From NCBI GenBank assembly GCA_000727475.1, contig KL647289.1, forward strand, positions 2,771,450-2,835,449: DNA of 64,000 bases. Direction: 5' to 3'. A program made the position numbers and the translations under genes. The notes beneath the pieces were generated by a model. It searched no databases and was not told the DNA's origin. It was given only the letters and a program-made list of their open reading frames with translations. Shown in pieces: positions 34,601 to 46,138 of this stretch (positions within the stretch are counted from its first letter, which is position 1; each line of letters opens with the position of its first letter). Origin of the DNA: Sarcocystis neurona (taxonomy: Eukaryota > Apicomplexa > Conoidasida > Eucoccidiorida > Sarcocystidae).

Positions 34601-37600
34601 GGTCGTACGTATGAGGCGGAGATGGAGAAGAACACCGGAGGACAGTCAGAGAGAGGGAGGGCAGCGGAAGCGGACGCAGGTGTGCGAGACCCCAGAAGCA
34701 GCAGCAACAACAAAAAGCGGCGAACGCAAAGGTCACACATATACGCGAGGACTTTCTCGGCTTTGTACACAGGTTCGCTCCCTTGCCGCTGGGACAGGGT
34801 ACCTGCGGGTACACGTATATATATGTATAGTTTATTTCCTTGCGTGCAGACACATAAAGACGCATGTGCACGCAGGAGTGCGCAAACAGAAGTATATCAT
34901 ACAATATTTTTTCGTCTCTTTTATATACGTCCACAAACAAATATACGTATACATGGACGTGATTGGACGCATACACACACAAGCATATATATAGATATAT
35001 ATATATATATGTATACGTATGGACATATAGGATCGCGGAGACGTATCTCTATACATACGTATTATGTGTAGGCGTCCATATGGCGCAGTGGGTGCTGTAG
35101 TGTAAACGACCAGAAATACAGAGGGACCAGCGTGAACACATGTTGAAACGCATGCATGTGTACCTTTGCCGCGAGACTCCTGAATCCGTCCGCGTACCCA
35201 CACGAGCGTGCCGTCTTCATCTTTCGCTGTTTCCTCTTCGTCCTTCTCTCCACCAGCGGCACCTCCGCCCTCTCGCTTCTGCTGCTGCTGCCGGTGGTGC
35301 TGCAGCAGCTGCTGCAGACTGCCGAGGGACGACCAGACGCGTGGAGCAGCGCCCGTGTTTGTCGCGCTTTTCCACGTCAACGGAAGATAGCCAAAGGTGT
35401 CCTTTCCTGTTGGGCACTCCACTTTCTTCTGCAGGAGAGCTTGTGCTGCCCGCTGCTCTGCCTCTGCATTCGCAACGCATCCCACACCGAAACCTTAGAC
35501 ACACATATATGCATATGTATACGAAATAGTATTAGAAGGACGAACACACATGAGGGGGCGAAGAGAACCACTACGTCATTCACTTCTAGGAGACCAGCAG
35601 AGACCCTGAGCACCTGTGCGTCCCTCCTCATGAGAATAACAAGATTAAATCTTCCTTGTGCGACTCGACAGGCATGAAGGATAGCGTAAAAGCTCTCCTA
35701 AACTCCACGCAGAATTTACCAGAACTTGCAAGAAAAAGGCGGGCACGCAACACATACAGACCTGAGACAGCTCGTGAAGAATGATCGCTCGCCAGGTGGA
35801 ACGTTGTGTGTGAATGTCCACACGACTTAGGTATACACACGCGCAAGTCGACCTGTGCACGCACATAAATTGACACTACGGTCTCTCCATACGTATGCAG
35901 GAATGCAGACGCACGCAGGAGAAAATGAAACATGGATCAATTCGGATTGACGGCCCCACACGTTTCTCCGCTTCCTGCTGCTCGCTGTTCGGCTGCCACC
36001 AAAGGAAGCAGCAGCAACGTTCAGGACAGGCCACACGTGTAGGTCTACATACTCCGTGGGAACAATGAAACTTCGGCGTGCAACACTCTCGAAAATCCCT
36101 CTGTACACATCTGCATACAGCGAAGCACCCCCACCGACACGTACACCAATATGCGTGTATACCTCTCCGTAGAAAACGTCTAGACACACACAGACCTATA
36201 CGAATGCTATACATATATATATGTGTGTACGTGGATCGAAACAAACTTCTCCCGTGAGATCGACATGCAGGAATGATATATATATATATGTGTACTCAGA
36301 TAGACGGATACAGATGTGTAGACAGACTTAAATAGACCTCTGCCGCAAAAACCTGCGGTCCACTGTTGCCGGGCGTCGCTGGCGGTGCTGTTTCGTCTGC
36401 GCCTTCAACCCACGCAGCAGCACCACAGGGAGGAACAGACGTGCAAGCAGGCCCTCCCCCGCAGCCCAACAGACGCGTGTCTGTACGTCTACAGACAGCT
36501 GCGCATACACGTCTACCCCACGCACGGCTACAATTTGTGCTCACGCATACACAGAGGAAGAAGCGCCTTTTACTCGACAAGAGCCGGCCCGAGACGGCCT
36601 TCCCCTCCCATCAAGTCGCGTCCAGGCTTCTTCTCTAGCAAGAAGCGCCCAGGCGGACAAAGTTCGGGGATCCGAAAGTAGAGTACGTCCGTAGTACTGT
36701 CCTCCTCTACGCACCCGACTGCCGACACACGTGGTGTGCACGCGTCGGCACACACGCATCTCTATATAGACGGTTACACGTATATATGTTCGAAGGCTAC
36801 ACAAGGTGTCAGCCCGTGTGTAAATCATCAGTTACGTCTACACACGTTTGCGCGTACGAGCATCCACACACATGTATACATGTTAGATTTCTACACAGAT
36901 ATATCAAAGCGCACCAAACACCTGCACAACGACACACGTATCGTCGTACACACACGCACATACAACCATATATATATGTTGACACAGATATATTTACATA
37001 TGTATATATATATGCATACATACATATATATATGTATACTTATTTACATATATAGTCATATATATATATATTTACAGATTTATATATATATATATTCATT
37101 GAGGCGTGTCTACGTATCTGTGCAAGTATACGCAAGCCAGGTATGGACACGCTGTACGCGCAGTAAGGGCGTGTGAGAATGTATGCGCAGATCTGCACAC
37201 GGCTGGACGTAGCCATATACGTGTATTGATGTATACGCGTAGATATTGCCCCACAGACTTATATATGCATACTGAGAGGGGCAGAGAGACAGAGAGACAA
37301 AGACAGCGTGGGCGTGGGCTGTGCAGACGTGCCCTCTAAAACACCACGCGGGCACAGAGATACGCAGCAGCCACGCCGCCGCTCAGGCAAAAAAGCAGGA
37401 GGGACAGGAGACTCGTGCGCGCGCAGGAGACTCGCGTACCGTGAGCCTCGCGTTTGGCTGCTTGTGCTGCCGCTTTGGCTGCCTCCTTCTCCTTCTTCTT
37501 CTGCGCCTTCTTCGACGCAGCAGCAGCGGCACCACCCGCCGCGTCGTTCTCTTCTCCTTGTCCTGCTCCTGACGTGGCTGCTGTGGAACTGCTCTTCTCA

Positions 37601-37794
37601 GAAGCGCCAGAGCAGAGAACGCCCGCCTCGTTGCAGTCTTCGGCTGCGTCTGCCGGAGCACGTGCGCTGTCTCCTGCCACAAGTTTCCCTCCTGCGTTGC
37701 CACTCCCCCTCCCTCCCTCTGCTGCAGCTGCTCCTCCTGCTGTGGCTGCAGCTGCTCCTGAGCCGTCTGCAGCAGCCTCTGAAGGGTGACCCAT
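25589..37794 (-). CDS. AspRS: Aspartyl-tRNA synthetase, eukaryotic cytosolic type, complete in eight exons (659 residues)
   Basis: The enzyme charges tRNA-Asp with aspartate using ATP. Exons: 37794-37440, 35463-35164, 34498-34182, 33003-32709, 29704-29541, 28170-27898, 27265-27052, 25650-25589. Phases 1,1,0,1,0,0,1 match at every junction and the total is 1980 bases. Order: a Lys/Ala-rich charged N-terminal extension, an OB-fold anticodon-binding domain ([15 protein letters not shown] onward), then the class II core: motif 1 and flipping loop in exon 4 ([17 protein letters not shown]), motif 2 in exon 5 ([15 protein letters not shown]), motif 3 in exon 7 ([15 protein letters not shown]), and the family's C-terminus [17 protein letters not shown]. 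Length fits the family with a roughly 100-residue N-extension. The ATG at 37794 has a good context (GCAATGG). Function is certain; an alternative upstream start is discussed separately. Confidence 0.96.
27052..27265 (-). CDS. AspRS: AspRS exon 7: motif 3 and active-site C-terminal part
   Basis: Acceptor GTTTCAG|GAA. The exon reads [20 protein letters not shown], then [20 protein letters not shown] with motif 3 Arg in LERVVMLFL. Donor TTTCTGG|GTAACA, phase 1. The frame runs on into the intron to 26918, which is not coding. Confidence 0.97.
27898..28170 (-). CDS. AspRS: AspRS exon 6
   Basis: Acceptor TGTCACACAG|GAG. The exon contains [20 protein letters not shown] and [20 protein letters not shown], ending [16 protein letters not shown]. 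This is the family's segment before the catalytic YSNSYD region. Confidence 0.97.
29541..29704 (-). CDS. AspRS: AspRS exon 5: class II motif 2
   Basis: Acceptor GTGCTGCAG|GT completes a Gly codon and reads [20 protein letters not shown], the ATP/Asp-binding motif 2. It ends ETRCKK|GTCAGG, phase 0. Confidence 0.97.
30950..32690. repeat. About 1.7 kb pyrimidine-rich (plus strand) tract inside AspRS intron 4
   Basis: The plus strand is dominated by C and T, in irregular CTTCT/CCTT blocks with few purine interruptions. The transcribed AspRS RNA is therefore GA-rich here. Plus-strand frames of up to 266 codons (31846-32646) are Phe/Ser/Leu/Cys products of this skew, not genes. Confidence 0.85.
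32709..33003 (-). CDS. AspRS: AspRS exon 4: class II motif 1 and flipping loop
   Basis: Acceptor GTTTCTGCAG|GTG, reading [20 protein letters not shown], then motif 1 and [20 protein letters not shown], then [20 protein letters not shown]. Donor AAATCG|GTGCGT, phase 1. Confidence 0.97.
33030..33430. repeat. About 400-base purine-rich (plus strand) tract in AspRS intron 3
   Basis: The opposite polarity to the tract across exon 4: the plus strand is A/G-rich (GAAGAAGAG-type blocks), so the AspRS transcript is pyrimidine-rich just upstream of the exon 4 acceptor. Confidence 0.8.
34182..34498 (-). CDS. AspRS: AspRS exon 3: OB-fold anticodon-binding domain
   Basis: Acceptor GAGTCCGCAG|GA. The exon reads [20 protein letters not shown], then [20 protein letters not shown] and [20 protein letters not shown]. 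The donor GAGGCA|GTGAGT is consensus, phase 0. Shortly before the donor there is an Ala/Pro/Thr stretch not usual in the family. Confidence 0.95.
35164..35463 (-). CDS. AspRS: AspRS exon 2
   Basis: It begins after CGAATGCAG| with [20 protein letters not shown]. It contains [11 protein letters not shown], a Gln run from CAG triplets ([13 protein letters not shown]) and the first OB-fold strand [13 protein letters not shown]. Donor GGCAAAG|GTACAC, phase 1. Confidence 0.95.
35465..37439 (-). other. AspRS intron 1 and neighbouring introns without other genes
   Basis: No coding evidence on either strand. The other introns are 35163-34499, 34181-33004, 32708-29705, 29540-28171, 27897-27266 and 27051-25651. 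CAG-rich patches occur at 29700-30020 and 27280-27560 next to exons 5 and 7. Confidence 0.6.
36780..37110. repeat. TA/CA microsatellite cluster in AspRS intron 1
   Basis: Repeated TATATATA, ACATATAT and CACACA blocks, densest at 36965-37095. Similar clusters lie in the same gene at about 34800-35060 and 36205-36300. Open frames across them are Tyr/Ile/His repeats. Confidence 0.85.
37440..37794 (-). CDS. AspRS: AspRS exon 1: Ala/Lys-rich N-terminal extension
   Basis: From [20 protein letters not shown] to [20 protein letters not shown]. The lysine-rich helix is typical of eukaryotic cytosolic AspRS N-extensions, which bind tRNA non-specifically. Donor GCTCACG|GTACGC. The split codon (G|AG) makes Glu with the next exon, continuing the charged helix. 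Confidence 0.9.
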
Positions 37795-39771
37795 TGCAGC
37801 GCCTGTCCACCAGGGTGCTGCTGCCGCTGCAGCAAAAACGCTCCCTCTCGGAGCAGCAGAGACTGTAAAGGAGCCGCGCAGACGCGTAGCAGCGGCGGCA
37901 GCGGCTACAGGGAGACGCGGAGCAGCTGCCGCAGCGGCGAATGCAACAGCGGAAGCTGGAGCGGAAGACGCAGCAGGACGAAAAGCAGCTCCAGAGAAGA
38001 ACGGGTCTCCAGCACCACTCCTGTGAGCAGACGTGAACGTGACGAAATGTCGACTCAGGAAGGAAGCAGCCGCACGGGCGCGCGGTTGCGACGCATGTGT
38101 CGGCGTACGCAGGGACCGACAGGATGAAGAAGAAGCGGTGGCAGCAGCGGCCGCTGTCTTTTCTAGAGCCCAGGTGCTTGCAGCAGCAGCCGGCACCTCG
38201 TGCGTGACTACGCTGGCGGCAGCAGCAGGCGCCGCAGCCGCCGGTGCAAGAGGAGCAGCGGGACGCCGAACAGCAGAGCGGCAGCCAGCAGGACGGCAGA
38301 CTGCGTGAGTCACCGCCGATGAAGGTAAGCTGGCTGACGAGCAGAGGGAACGGAAAGAAGAAAGAAGGAAGGTAGGGGAAAGCGAGGAAGAGAGGGGAAG
38401 AGGAGAGCTGCGAGCTACTGCAACGCGCTCGGCGGTGCGACAAGCCGGCACGGGGCTAAGCAACGCACCACACATACAGCGCGTCAGGAAGACGGCAGCA
38501 AAAAGAAGAGCCGTGTCTGAAGCTGCTGAGTCAGCAGGGAGGCCTGCGACCGCTGGGGCAGTGCAGTACGCAACGGCAGCGGGGATGGCTACAGCAGCGG
38601 GAAGAGCAACAGCAGCAGGAGCAGGAACATTACCAGCGGAGGCTGCAGTCACGCAACGCGCGTAACGTGCCGGTGGAAAGGAGAAAGTGGGAGCAGCGGG
38701 GAACACGAGAAGCGGTGGAGAAGGTCGGTCCGCACACGGGGATGCAACCGCCGTAGTGCAACGAGACGTTCTCCCACTAAGAATTTGGCCGCTGTTCGTG
38801 CCGCTGCTGGGAAGCATGCGGCGTAGGTGGTTATCCGGTGAGATTCTGCTGAGAGGAGCGCTACCGAAAATTTCGCTGCTGTGGACTTTGCTGTTGCAGC
38901 TTGCACCTTCGCCGTTTTCAGAGATGTCACTGCTGCTGCTGCTGCTTTCCTCCTGGCTGCTGCCTGTGCTGCTCCTGTGGCTCGCGCGGAAGTGGCTGGT
39001 CGTCTTCTCGGAAATGAAGAACTGCTCGCTAATGTGAGGACTGCGCTTTGCAGCTCGAGGCTTGCGACCGGGCGAACCGCACCCGCTGCTGCCGCTGTTG
39101 CTGCTGCTACGAGCTGCAAAATCGCGTGCAGGCGGACGAGTGTGGGGTCTCCGCAGCACAGAAGCAGCCGCGGTGGACGCGCCAAACCAGTGCTCACAGG
39201 CTGAGGGCTGCGTCGTGCACGCGCCAGTGAAGGCCGAAGAAGGCGGCGAAACAACAGCAGCAGGAGGAAACCGGGAACGGGAGCGCAGCGAAGCAGCTCC
39301 AAATGAGGAAGCGGCAGAAAACAGAGGCGCAGCAGCAACGGCAGCTGGAGCACGAAGAGCATGCAAAGAGGAGTAAAAGGTAAGGAGCGCGAAAGTCTGC
39401 AGCGGACCAGGTGGAAAGCGCCGCTGCCGCTTCAAAGCAGTCGAGTCGGTGCTGCAGCAAGCTCGTGTCGACGACTTGCCCCGCAGACCACCAGTCGCAG
39501 CAACGCCGGCAAGAAGAGGAACTCCCGCCCGACGTGCGGAAGCAGCAGGACTCACAGCAGCAGTATCAATGGCAGCAGATGTGTGCGGTGCATCAAGAAT
39601 AGCAGCAGCGAGGAGTCGTATAAATGGGGGGACTACCAACAGAAGGCGGCGAAAATGGCATGGGCGAGGAGGAGACAGGATCCATTGTCGTCCTCCAACA
39701 TCGAGACAGACACGAAGCGGATGCGCATGCGGCGATATGGCGGACGGACGGGGAAAGCATTGTAGCAGCAT
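37795..39771 (-). CDS. In-frame open extension upstream of the AspRS ATG (possible longer N-terminus)
   Basis: The AspRS exon 1 frame is stop-free for a further 659 codons up to an ATG at 39771. The content is Ala/Ser/Pro/Arg-rich but not purely repeat-derived: it includes SEQFFISEKTTSHFRASHRS and EIFGSAPLSRISPDNHLRRM. A hydrophobic, Arg-flanked stretch (FRRLLLVVPPFIRLLAAAIL) lies about 40 residues from the upstream ATG. The ATG at 39771 has a weak context; that at 37794 is strong. It could be a real N-terminal extension or organelle-targeting leader of an alternative isoform, a long 5' leader, or an unrelated upstream exon. Opposite-strand frames over the same bases are shorter. Confidence 0.4.
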
Positions 39772-39799
39772 CAGCGATAATTGCAGGATGAAAGGGCAC

Positions 39800-40593
39800 T
39801 GCAGCAGAAACTCTCAGGTGGCTGCTTTAAGAGTGTGGTATTCGAGCTGCTTACTCGTACTGCTGCTACTGGCGTGCGTCGTAGCGCCGGAGCCAACCGC
39901 CACCGGCAGGAGCAGCAGCGGGCGGAGCGCAGCAGCACACGCCCCACGTTCTGTGAACGGATGAAAGGGCAGCACCACCAGCAGCAGAAACGCAAGCGCG
40001 GCAAGTTGAAGCAGGCAGACTAGCTTTCATTGTCTCAGTACGAGTGACAGTAAGTAAACACGTGCAGGATGGGCGGGCACCAGCAGCGCGAGTGGTGGTG
40101 GCAGCCGGGGGCCTCTCCCTTGTAACCTAGCGTGGTAGACGGAAGAAACAAAGTACCAGACACGAAAAGGGGACGGAAAACAAATTCTTTAGGTCACCGT
40201 GGCTCTCGTTTCTCCAACTGCACGCACCAGCAGAGGCTGAGGGTTTACCGAGGACTTTTCCTCGTAGTGGGACTTGCAGCACCTACAGCAGGAGCAGAAG
40301 CAGCCGCACACACAGCGGTAGTACCGCCAGCAACGACGCCAGCAGCAGCAGCAGCAGTGACAGCAGGACGGCAACCAGCGATGCAAGTGCGCGCGCAACC
40401 GCTGTAGCAGCAGCAGCAGCGGGACGGAGCCACAGCGACCTGGCACACGAACAGCCGCAGGTACGCTTCGCAAGATCTCGGCCAATACCAGGAGTGTCGC
40501 CGCCTGTCACCAGCAGCTACAAGCTGGCAGTACGCTTTCTATGAGAGGTCCCTTTCAAAGAACGTCGGCGTCGAAAGGGTTACACACACATTG
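39800..40593. other. Spacer, CAG-rich
   Basis: Between the 3' end of the 40.6-46.1 kb gene and the AspRS upstream frame. CAG triplets at 40270-40420 open Ala/Cys frames on both strands. No gene is supported. Confidence 0.4.
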
Positions 40594-43500
40594 CTACACT
40601 GTCCAGATCCACCGGGGCGCTGCAGCAGGCGGAGCACTACCCAGAACCGGACGAGCAGTCGCGGCGACGACACCTACTGGATCCAGCGGCGGCAACCGCA
40701 ATAAAAACACGCAAGCAGAACCGAGGCAAGGCGGTGGTGAAGCTGGCGTTGCTACTGTAGTGCTCCTTTTCCGTCTTTAAGTGGTGTTTTCTCTGGACGA
40801 GTGTACTCTGGTGGTTGCTGTAGATGTGAATGGTACCCAGTGCAAACGTATTCGACGGATTCGTGTCTGCGTATCCCTCTGGTGGAACTGCCACTCGTGC
40901 TGGTGCATACCATGCTTCACGAGGTGATGATGCTGTTCTTAGTGCCTCCTGATACTCTTGCTGGTGCTCTAGTGCGAATGCCAGCACGAAAGGATGACGA
41001 GAAAAGGGAGGGGTGGCTATATTCGCGTACCACGTGACAGGACTACAGTTAAAAGAGTGTAACACAACGGAGTTGCCGCAGCTTCTGCCACACCAGTCCA
41101 CATGTAGCGACTGCTGCCAAAGTAAGCGGATGTTGCGTTGTGGCTACTGCTGCGGCTGTTGTTAACGGGAATCACATCTTGTGGAATATTCGCAACGATG
41201 CTGGTAGTCCTCCAGTACCATGTAGGCACCCAGCGACTGCCGCTCTACCGAAGCGTTTCCAGATGAATCGTCCATCTCGCAGCGCTAACCTCCGAATTGA
41301 TACACGTCCCTCTTGCGTGGGCAATAGCCCCAACGCCCTTCTTCTTTAGGGGGGATGCGCAGCCGACAAATACTTCAGATTCGCAAGGGACATAGAGCAC
41401 TGTTTCGCCTGCCCAGTGTGGGCGTAGAGTAGGTCACCACATCCGCGTGAATGTATATGTGAGCGGGAGGTGGACTCTGTTGCAACACGATGCGCAGGGC
41501 CAGCAAGCACATATGAACGATTCTCCACAGCTTCACACAGGTATGTAGATCGTGTTCAAACTTGTGTGTCTCTATGCAGCTCTGTGCCTTGCCTTGAACG
41601 AAACGGGTTCCCGTCACTCACTATACATATATATATATATATGTAGGCGTGCGCTCGCACCGATGTGTTAATAAGGAGACAGTTCCGCACGTGCAGCCTT
41701 CCATACGTGCTACACGTGTAGGTGTGTATGTATCTCCGTAAAACTGCACAGATATCTGCGCAAGTGTGCGTGTGCACTCTTAGATCCGTCACGTAAGATG
41801 CCACCACCACCTGCGACATACGCGTGCGTAGGGATTGGTTGGTGTTTACATGAACAGTCGAGAAAACTGTTATCTCGGGTGACCCATAGACAGCGTGACA
41901 GCCTACCACACATTCTCGTATCTCCGTATATGCGATCTGCATATGCGTCTATATATATAGAGAGAGAGAGACGTGGTATTTTGCTCTAGACGACCAGCAC
42001 ATCCATACGTACATACATACGGAGGTCACATTTTTACTGGGTCACCGCTTCCACACGTGGATTCACCTACAAAAGGGAGGTTTCTTTCTCTGGGACGGCG
42101 GGTACATATCCTGCTGTTGGTAGTGGCGACATCGTTGGCAGGTGTTGCTCTGGCTACTGCCGGTAGATGTCAGCGGATCGGCAACATGTGCTCGACACAA
42201 CGGATCACCTTGGTTGCTTCAGTCCGCGTATTTACCGAGTGTACTCGGCCACTACATGGTGATCGTCTTCAGCTGACTGCTCACTTGCCCAAAGACTCTG
42301 CACACACATTACACGTGTTGGGGGTGCCGCCGCTGTCGCCTCTGCTGGTGCAACTGCTGCGTGGTGCTGCTGTGGCTGGTCTTTCTGTCCTCCACATTCT
42401 CGTTGTAGCAGACTCATCACACGGAGTTGCCTCCTGCAGCCATCAGACCGTGCTTTCAGCGCGCCTGCTCCTGCAGCGCTGAGGTGATATTCCCATCGGT
42501 ACAGAGAAACACGCATAATTCATCTATGTAGTACACCTGTCTATCAACATCTGTAGGTGTGTGTACACGTGAGTGTGCCGCTAGAAGCACAACGGCGTCT
42601 TTAGTAGGGATGGAGTCGCTCGTGACCACATTAGCGGTCATGGCAATGTAAGCTGAAAGAGCAGGTTGTGCGGTACCGCCGTCATAAGACAGAAGTGCTT
42701 CATGCTCGTCATCTCACCTCTCAGGCCCTCCATCAGCCGAAGCATCCTCCCCTGCTTTGGCGCCTCTTCACCCTCTGTCACGGAAACCAACGCCAGTGCG
42801 TCACTTTCCACAATAAGATTGTGCGGATGCGTGTCGCAGACGCACGCAGTAGACTTGTTTACATGCCCACCCCCTCATGTTGTGCTACCTCTGCGGAGGC
42901 AGCAGTGGAATGAAGCTATTCCTCCGCAGCCTCAGTATCTTATCTTCACCAGGACGTGTCTGCTCCATGTACGCAGTAGTAACAGCATCCTTCTGCTACT
43001 CTTCTCCTCCGTTGCTTTCTCTAGGCAACCTGGTAGTCGACCAGCACTGTTAGTGGCAGCGGGTTTGCCGAGTACTCCAAGATTACCCTTCTCCTGCTGT
43101 CCTTGTCCTTGTTTCTGTCTGGCAACCGTGTAATACTCTGCGACTCAGTCATACACTGTCCACTTGCAATCATTTCCTCCCTAATTACCCTTGACGCAGA
43201 GCACATTGGCCTCGAGCTTGTCCAACAGACAAAGCACACGAGTGTGTGCGCGGAAGTCTGTGTACGCATGTATGCGCCGAAGCCTATCTCTTAATATGCG
43301 AGGAGAAAGATTGACGAGCCAATAATTTCTCGAACAGGGAAACGCGCAGTTATCCAGGTGTACACAAGCATGCCCTGACACGTAGATGCCTTTGTATGCT
43401 ACTTACAACGATGGACAGTGTGTTCGTCTTCTCACACACGGCGCTGCAGGGATCCACACACTACCCGATTCGGTATAACCAGGTCCATATGTAATGGGTT

Positions 43501-46138
43501 AACCGCTATGTAGTTGTCCACACGTATACCCATGAATCGGTTTATAGAGACTAACCAAGGGCTTGTAATACGCAGCTTTCTGCTGCACAATATATGGGAC
43601 GGCCAATGCGTAGCACAGCCATATTGGAACCGCTGGTGTGCAGCTGCGTGTAGAATTGCTGGTTGAATTAGATCGATGCGTGAGGTACAGGTGGAACATA
43701 TATAATGTATATGAATTGGGTCATATCTATACGTGTTGCTCCCTGCCGCCCATTTGAAAGCCTAAGGGCCGAAACATGGTGCGACAAAAGTGCTTCTCAT
43801 TCCTAACTTGACACCGGCTGAAGCAGCACCCAAGCAGTAGAAAGCGGTCACAGAAATGGGAAGGCATCGGAAGCACAGGCTGTTCGCCGAGCGCGTGACG
43901 AGGTCCTAACGCCACGAGCGAAGACATGAGCATCAGTAACTGCTGCGGCAACAGGAAGCAAAATGCAGCGAGGAGAGCATGGCGGGAGCACCAACAGGAT
44001 GGGTCCAGCAGCACAGAGGGAAGCAGTGAGGCAAGAGTCGCAGGTAAACGGCATTACCAGCAGCACCAGGCAAAGACCCAGTGGCAGCCTTAGTTCACCA
44101 GCAACAGCAAGACAGCAGCAGGTGCATCTACATTAGCCATAGCAGCAGCTGCAGCAGAGAGCAGGAGGACTGACAGTCGGGCCAGCGAATCTGTGGCAGC
44201 AGCTGCTGCAGTTATAACGAGGGGAGAGAGGTTCCAAGAAATATACGTCTGCAACGCGGGACCAGTAGAAATACCTGAGCGACACGGTGCGTGACAACAC
44301 TCGAAAACGCCAACCAGACCTATCCGTGCAGACAGTATCCCGTGTGCCAGTCTATCTAACTCGACGCCACCGAAGTCTCCTTCTGTGTGTTATCTGCCTC
44401 AGAAACAGCTCCTTAACTGTATGCCTTGCAGCAACAGCCTTCCTCGGCACGCATCAATGAAGGCATTGTGGAATACGGGCTCTAGTCTCCGGTAAGACCA
44501 GGCACTACCGGCACAAGTCGCCAATGGTGTCAGCTACTGGTTTGTAGGCTCCAGCGCAAGTAGGTTACGCGCAGGTGCACCCTTACGACAGCAGCAAAGA
44601 AATCAGCTCCAAGAAAGCCAGGACGAGGAGCACCGCCACCGAGTCGACGAGCAGCAAGTTGTGCAGCGAAACGGGGAGCGGCAGCACCAGCAGCGGCAGA
44701 AGCGCGAGCAGGAACAATGAATGCGGATCACCACCAAAGGGGGGGACAGAAAAAGGTGTCTTTATTCTTTCCGGCTAGAGCTCCACGTCGTTGCGAGACC
44801 TGAAAGGCCCAAATTCCTGGACAGTTACGTTATCTAAAGCACGCAGTTTACCTTCGCCCGTTCCACAGGTGCTCCGGCACACCAATTATTAACGGCAAAG
44901 CCAGGTAGGATATCATGCATGAATAAAATAAATGCGTACCGTCGTCTATCGTTCTCCTCTCTATCTTTTGGCGCACGTACACAAGCTACCCGACACCTTG
45001 TAGTCCTCGCGTGGCGGTTGGGAGCACGCAGGGCCTTGTATCTCGCAGTCCACTGGAAGCAGAAAAGCGTAGACCACGACAGTTACGCCCTCTCCTTCTC
45101 TGTATTTCATCTTTTCCATCTTTTCTTTCTGTCTACGTACGTCAATGTCACGAGGCGTTGCAACGTTACTTAATTTGGCATGGCCGTCTCCACGCTTGTA
45201 TGACCTTCTGTCTGACCCCCTACCTACATACGTAATGACTCTATACATGAAGCCCCAAGACTGCTTCCCTGTTGCCACAAGACTTTTTTCTCTCTTGTTG
45301 TATCCGTGTATCAGCTGACCGTGGCACAGTCCACCGTGGATGTTCGTGCGCGCACGTGCTGGTGGTCGTGTCGCATTAGCACCCACGCCACAGCTGCTTG
45401 CTGTTGTTGCTGCTGCTACTGCTCTTCCCAAGCTCCTCCACCGCGTCGTGTACATGTTGCAGCTTCGTACTCTGCCTGCGTGTCGCGCTGCCCCTCTTCC
45501 TACTGCTGCGGTGATACGCTACTACTGAAAGGTGAGGCGTATCCTTTACCTGGTACAGTCGTATAGGCAACTGGTTGTGCTGGTAGTTTGTGGGGCTGGT
45601 TTTTTTTTCCTCTTCCTCCATCGTCTGCCGTAGGAGGTTGCTGTATATCTGTGCTGCTGTTCCAGCTCGGCCTGCGTTTCCCGTCACTGGTTACCGCCTC
45701 CTGCAGGTGGAACCAGTACTAGTGGCCACGCCTTTATGCAGGCGTGAAGGCTGCTGCTGCTCGTGAATATCGCTGATATTGTGGGTGTTGTCGTGTATCA
45801 CGTGCTGCAGTGCTCCCCTGTCGCTGCTGTACTATTCGTTTCCTCATCACCACCACTTCCTCGTGTGGCTGTCGCTCCCCCGCGCCATGCCGTCCCCGCC
45901 GAGGACGTGGTTCTAGTAGTAATGGTTCTAATTTTGTTGTTGCTGCCGTTGCCTTTTCCACCGTCCTCGCCCGTTCTGCTCTAGTTCCACCTTCTGCCCC
46001 TGGTGTTGCTGGCGCTTCTGTGCAACGGCTGCAGCCATATTGCCGCTGCTGTTGCTGATGCGTCGTCGTTCGCACAGCGGCTCGAAGACCGCGCTTCACG
46101 TTTAGAGACCATCTATCTACGTTCCTGCGTTCGCTCAC
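40594..46138 (-). CDS. Multi-exon gene of unknown function
   Basis: Coding-like minus-strand exons, several joined in phase: within 46138-45740; 45671-45550 (ends LPIRLYQ|GTAAAG); 45471-45387 (STKLQHVHDAVEELGKSSSS); about 43290-43189 (LLDKLEANVLCVK) into 43137 onward (EYYTVARQKQGQGQQEKGNL); about 42862-42718 (HPHNLIVESDALALVSVTEG, donor AGAG|GTGAGA); 42652-42569 (AYIAMTANVVTSDSIPTKDA); 42470-42236 (GALKARSDGCRRQLRVMSLL); 41084-40678 (HPFVLAFALEHQQEYQEALR); 40619-40594, ending TAG. Splits K-E at 43189/43137, R-A at 42718/42652 and R at 42236/41084 all complete sensible codons. The middle exons have ordinary composition without homopolymers, so this is likely a conserved protein, but no family was recognised. 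The 5' end and the 43.3-45.4 kb part are unresolved. Confidence 0.5.
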
